Source of the DNA: Desulfobacteraceae bacterium
GTDB lineage: Bacteria > Desulfobacterota > Desulfobacteria > Desulfobacterales > Desulfosalsimonadaceae
DNA: 35,184 nt
NCBI GenBank assembly: GCA_003599885.1
Contig: QZKW01000078.1
Coordinates: 1-35,184 of the forward strand
Direction: 5' to 3'
Shown here in pieces: positions 32,195-35,184 of the stretch. Positions within the stretch are counted from its first letter, which is position 1. Each line of letters opens with the position of its first letter. Both the position numbers and the translations under genes were made by a program. A model generated the notes under the pieces. It had not been told where the DNA came from. It worked only from the letters and a program-made list of their open reading frames with translations, and did no database searches.

Positions 32195-33850
32195 ATGAAG
32201 AGATTGAAAGTAGTTTTGGGCTTGATAGTACTCAGCCTGATGATGATCATGCCGGCCATGGCGGCCGATTACGATCTGGTCATCAACAACGGCCGGGTTA
32301 TGGACCCGGAAACCAAGTATGACGCCGTAGCCAATGTCGGCATCAAGAACGGCAAAATCGCCGTCATCACCAATAAGACGATTAGTGGCAAGGAGACCAT
32401 CGACGCCAAAGGGCTGGTGGTGGCGCCGGGATTTATTGATGGTCATCAACATTGTATTGAGCCCTATCAATACCGGTTGATGCTCCGCGACGGTCGGACG
32501 ACGCTTCTGGACACAGAGATCGGCGCTCACGGCCCGAAGCTCGACGAGTGGTACAAACGACGAGAAGGAAAAGCACCGGTGAATTTTGGTGTGGCGGTTG
32601 CTCACGAATTTGCGCGGGCAGAGGTCTTGGACGGCTTTACCGATTGGAAACATTTATACACTCCCGACGCGGAGAAAACCCGCTCCACAAGGGTCATGAT
32701 AGACGGCAAAGAAACCATTAAGGAGGGTTGGTCAAAGACCCGGCCCAATCTGGAGCAGGGAAACCAGATCCTTTCCCTGCTTGACGAAGGCTTAGCGCAG
32801 GGAGGCCTTGGCATTGGTACTACCGTTGGCTACATGCGCGCGGGGGTCTCGGCCCGCGAGATATTTGAACTGCAAAAGCTGGGCGGGCTATACGACCGCT
32901 TTATCGCCATGCATTTCCGCTATACGCCCGGTGATGATACCACCGAAGTCAACGGTATTCAGGAGATGCTGGCCAATGCGGCGGCATTAGGGACACCGGC
33001 CATCGCTTCCCATTTCAATAATCCGGGATACAACATGGTGCATGAGCTTATGGTGCGGATGCGGGAACGGGGTTACAACGTCTGGGGCGAAATCTATCCA
33101 TACGCTGCAGGTTCTACGGCTTTGAATGCCGTGTTTCTCGAACCCGAAATGTGGGTAAAGACCCTGGGCAACAAATACGAAGACACGGTTCAGGATGTTG
33201 CGACCGGCGAATTCTACACCCAGAAATCCCGCGAGGAAATGATCAAAAAAGAACCCGCACGTCTCGTGCTTGTCTACAAGAACCCTGAATCGGCGGTCGT
33301 GGACTGGCTTAAAATGCCCGGCGTGGCTATTGGTAGCGACGGCATGCCAATGATCCCAAGCGATAACCTGACCTGGGATACTCCCTTCGAAGATCTGCCT
33401 AATACCCACCCGCGTACTTCCGGGTCTTTTGGTGCCGTGCTTCGCCTGTCAAGGGAAAACAATATTCCGCTGATGCAGGCCGTATCCATGACCAGTTACA
33501 ATTATGCAAAGCCGCTGGGAGAGATGGGTTTGAAGTCCATGCAGGTTCGTGGCCGCATGCAAGAAGGTATGGTGGCCGATATCACCATTTTTGATCCTGA
33601 CACCGTCAGGGACAATTCGACCTACGCAAACGGTAGACTTCCGTCCTCGGGAATTCTTCATGTACTTGTCAATGGCGTCATCGTCATGAAAGATCAGGAA
33701 CCACTGAAAGGCGTGAACCCTGGACAGCCGATCCGCTTCGAACCCGTTGAGAGTAAGTTCAAACCGCTCACCAAAGAGGGGTGGACCCAGACCTTCTATG
33801 CCTCCCCTGTCGATTTCGGCGGTGGGATTCCTTGTTGTGACTTTCATTGA
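32195..33850 (+). CDS. periplasmic N-acyl-D-amino-acid deacylase-like amidohydrolase
   Basis: This 551-residue protein has a signal peptide (MKRLKVVLG, hydrophobic core, PAMAADYD), then the amidohydrolase layout: an N-terminal beta-sandwich strand pair (VINNGRVMDPETKYDAVANVGI), the metal motif PGFIDGHQHC (His84, His86), LLDTEIGAHGPKLDEWY, SHFNNPG, IGSDGMPM with the catalytic Asp, and the closing VADITIFDP. In D-aminoacylases a Cys supplies a metal ligand after the HxH. Here TEIG stands at the similar place, as in the N-acyl-D-glutamate deacylase-like branch. It should release D-amino acids from N-acylated forms, here in the periplasm. AAAGGAGG precedes the ATG at 32195. The longer frame to 32138 lacks a ribosome binding site. 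A truncated paralogue lies at 28754-29431. Confidence 0.87.
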   Translation: MKRLKVVLGLIVLSLMMIMPAMAADYDLVINNGRVMDPETKYDAVANVGIKNGKIAVITNKTISGKETIDAKGLVVAPGFIDGHQHCIEPYQYRLMLRDGRTTLLDTEIGAHGPKLDEWYKRREGKAPVNFGVAVAHEFARAEVLDGFTDWKHLYTPDAEKTRSTRVMIDGKETIKEGWSKTRPNLEQGNQILSLLDEGLAQGGLGIGTTVGYMRAGVSAREIFELQKLGGLYDRFIAMHFRYTPGDDTTEVNGIQEMLANAAALGTPAIASHFNNPGYNMVHELMVRMRERGYNVWGEIYPYAAGSTALNAVFLEPEMWVKTLGNKYEDTVQDVATGEFYTQKSREEMIKKEPARLVLVYKNPESAVVDWLKMPGVAIGSDGMPMIPSDNLTWDTPFEDLPNTHPRTSGSFGAVLRLSRENNIPLMQAVSMTSYNYAKPLGEMGLKSMQVRGRMQEGMVADITIFDPDTVRDNSTYANGRLPSSGILHVLVNGVIVMKDQEPLKGVNPGQPIRFEPVESKFKPLTKEGWTQTFYASPVDFGGGIPCCDFH

Positions 33851-33945
33851 TGCTGCAATCGGAAAATCGGTGCACCGGACCTATATCCTGACATCCATGG
33901 GCATTAAGATCGGCATTTGAAACCATGTATTGTGTGATACTGCCG

Positions 33946-33993
33946 TTTGCCGGTTCTCGCAAATTGAGGCCGGCAAATGGTATAAAATTTTTT
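33946..33993 (+). terminator. terminator-like hairpin after the deacylase gene
   Basis: TTTGCCGG (33946-33953) pairs with CCGGCAAA (33970-33977). A run of six T follows at 33988-33993, ten bases beyond the stem, so the T-tract is displaced. It separates the deacylase gene from the barrel-protein gene. Confidence 0.5.
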
Positions 33994-34067
33994 CCTGTCA
34001 TAAACTGCAGCGATAATGAAAGACTTGAATATATAAATAAATTCACTTTAATCAGAAAGGAAAAAAA

Positions 34068-35024
34068 ATGAAAAAGTTAAATTACTTGTTTGTCGGTATC
34101 CTGCTTGGACTGATGTTGATCGGGCCGGCCGGAGCGCAGGACGCCAGCAGTGCTCAACCCGTGGAGGAGCCATTACCGCGCGGGGTACTTAGTGGTGCCT
34201 CCGTACCCGAAGTCACCGAAGCACAACAAGGCAAATCCGCCGATGAAATAGCAAAAGAACTGGCCAATCCCAACAACTCCCTCGCGAGCCTGACATTTAA
34301 GAACCAGTTCAGGTGGTACACGGGCGATCTGCCGAACGCCGACGATCAAAGCAATTATACCTTCTTGTTTCAGCCTGTTTTTCCATTTTCTCTGACGCCT
34401 CCGTCAGATACCTCCAAGGCCACTTTTTTTTTACGGCCTGCGTTCCCCATTCTGGTTAAGCAGCCCGTGTTCGATCTTCAGAAATTTGACTTTGACGACG
34501 TCACTGCTTTAGGGGATATCGGCTTCGACGTGGGTTATGGTGTCACCGAAGCGAGCGGTTTTCTGTGGGCGTTCGGCATGGTGGGTACATTGCCCACGGC
34601 CACCGACAGTGATGTTGCCGGCAAACAACTGCGCCTCGGCCCCGAAACTTTAATCGCCAAATTCGAAAAATGGGGTATCTGGGGATTCTTCCCAAGCCAT
34701 CAGTGGGATGTTACCGGTTGGGGAGATGGCGGCTACTACAGCAATTCCCAGCTTCAGCTATTCCTCGTATCCCTGCCGGGCGGCGGATGGTCCATTGGCA
34801 CCAAGCCGATCTTAAATTACGATTGGAAAGCCGAGGACTGGACTGTTCCGCTGAATCTGTCAATCAGTAAAACACTCATGATCGGAAAAATGCCCCTGAA
34901 ATTAGCATTAGATATGAACTATTATGTTGAACAGCCTGACCCGTTCGGACCGGATTGGATGGTCGGATTCGAAATCACCCCGGTTGTTCCCAATATCTTT
35001 GATAGCATGATCCGGGGGTTGTAA
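34068..35024 (+). CDS. outer-membrane beta-barrel protein (transporter/MetA-pathway-like)
   Basis: This 318-residue protein has a signal peptide (MKKLNYLFVGILLGLMLIGPAGAQ), a short helical linker (KSADEIAKELANPNNS) and then alternating strands typical of small outer-membrane barrels (FKNQFRWYTGDLP, NYTFLFQPVFPFSL, GDIGFDVGYGVTEASGF, QLQLFLVSLPGGGWSIGTKPILNYDW). Such proteins are often annotated as transporters or phenol-degradation-associated channels. The actual cargo is unknown. It does not end in an aromatic residue (the end is IRGL), which is unusual for a barrel. AGAAAGGA precedes the ATG at 34068. It closes an island of exported hydrolases and could admit their substrates or release products. 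Confidence 0.75.
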   Translation: MKKLNYLFVGILLGLMLIGPAGAQDASSAQPVEEPLPRGVLSGASVPEVTEAQQGKSADEIAKELANPNNSLASLTFKNQFRWYTGDLPNADDQSNYTFLFQPVFPFSLTPPSDTSKATFFLRPAFPILVKQPVFDLQKFDFDDVTALGDIGFDVGYGVTEASGFLWAFGMVGTLPTATDSDVAGKQLRLGPETLIAKFEKWGIWGFFPSHQWDVTGWGDGGYYSNSQLQLFLVSLPGGGWSIGTKPILNYDWKAEDWTVPLNLSISKTLMIGKMPLKLALDMNYYVEQPDPFGPDWMVGFEITPVVPNIFDSMIRGL

Positions 35025-35100
35025 ACTGGCAGACGCGATCCATTTTCTTGAAAGGTTATACCAAATGAAAAAAAGCATATTTACTTGGAAATGACAACCT

Positions 35101-35141
35101 AAAATTGACCCCCTGCGATAACCCAATTTTGACCCCCCTGC
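35101..35141. mobile_element. direct repeats resembling the end of an IS21-type element, partial
   Basis: AAAATTGACCCCCTGC (35101-35116) and CAATTTTGACCCCCCTGC (35124-35141) are near-direct repeats of a TTGACCCCC motif. Such arrays of short repeats are found at the ends of IS21-family elements, where the IstA transposase binds. The element itself would lie to the right of the window. No transposase reading frame is visible, and the exact terminus is not identified. Confidence 0.45.
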
Positions 35142-35184
35142 AATTAAGTTAAAAAGCCTCTATTCGCTTAAACCATTTCTGATT

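Noticed and set aside
1-35184. tRNA, rRNA or CRISPR array
   Set aside because: No cloverleaf-like clusters, rRNA cores or regularly spaced repeats were seen on either strand. A covariance-model scan would be needed to exclude small RNAs.

Overview
The window looks like a chromosomal segment of a Gram-negative, diderm, moderate-GC bacterium, most probably a Desulfobacterota (deltaproteobacterial, Desulfobacteraceae-like) species. This rests on the GAK-type kinase/ATP-grasp cassette, the PHP-glycosyltransferase fusion and the richness in signalling proteins. It is inferred from gene content, not from a marker gene. No rRNA, tRNA or CRISPR array was seen.

Layout. (1) 1-1250 is genomic debris: the 3' end of a group II intron (domain V/VI-like), a 12-bp inverted repeat, and a decayed C-terminal piece of a type III restriction (Res) subunit. 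(2) 1259-5278 holds a divergent pair: an outer-membrane porin (-) and a PHP domain-glycosyltransferase 4 fusion (+). (3) 5381-11207 (-) is a tightly packed five-gene envelope-glycan operon: a GT39/ArnT-like GT-C enzyme, a GT2 polyprenyl-phosphate glycosyltransferase, a DedA/TVP38-like membrane protein, a second large polytopic membrane protein, and a second GT2 (GtrB-like). (4) 11375-21574 (-) is a regulatory and phosphate-flavoured block: a CBS/Cys4 protein, ArsC, and a GAK-type cassette (amphi-Trp protein, CofD/YvcK-like, HprK-related kinase, RimK-like ATP-grasp, PhoU-kinase fusion, second amphi-Trp protein, PHP-like hydrolase), preceded by an EAL-CBS-GGDEF protein. (5) Divergent from that block (21824-23912, +) are a Cache-HAMP membrane sensor without an output domain and a PstS-like phosphate-binding protein carrying a peptidoglycan-binding domain.

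(6) 23913-24856 is an AT-rich gene desert. (7) 24857-28646 (+) is a FixL/FixJ-like phosphorelay: a multi-PAS membrane histidine kinase, a LuxR-type response regulator and a stand-alone receiver. (8) 28754-35024 (+) is an accessory island of exported hydrolases: a truncated N-acyl-D-amino-acid deacylase, a class A beta-lactamase-like enzyme with an unusual omega loop, a Tat-exported M19 dipeptidase, a 24-codon collapsed remnant of a second beta-lactamase, a complete periplasmic deacylase and an outer-membrane beta-barrel. The right edge carries repeats that look like the end of an IS21-type element.

Two parts may act as systems. The GAK cassette combines nucleotide-using enzymes of several folds (HprK-like, ATP-grasp, APH-like kinase) with PhoU, amphi-Trp and CofD-like partners, next to PstS and ArsC. 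This suggests phosphate sensing or a phosphorylated cofactor or storage function, not yet explained. The right-hand island puts a beta-lactamase, an M19 dipeptidase and a D-aminoacylase-like deacylase with an outer-membrane channel, all exported. Such a set could open and strip D-amino-acid-containing peptides or beta-lactams in the periplasm. Traces of duplication and deletion show that the island has been rearranging.
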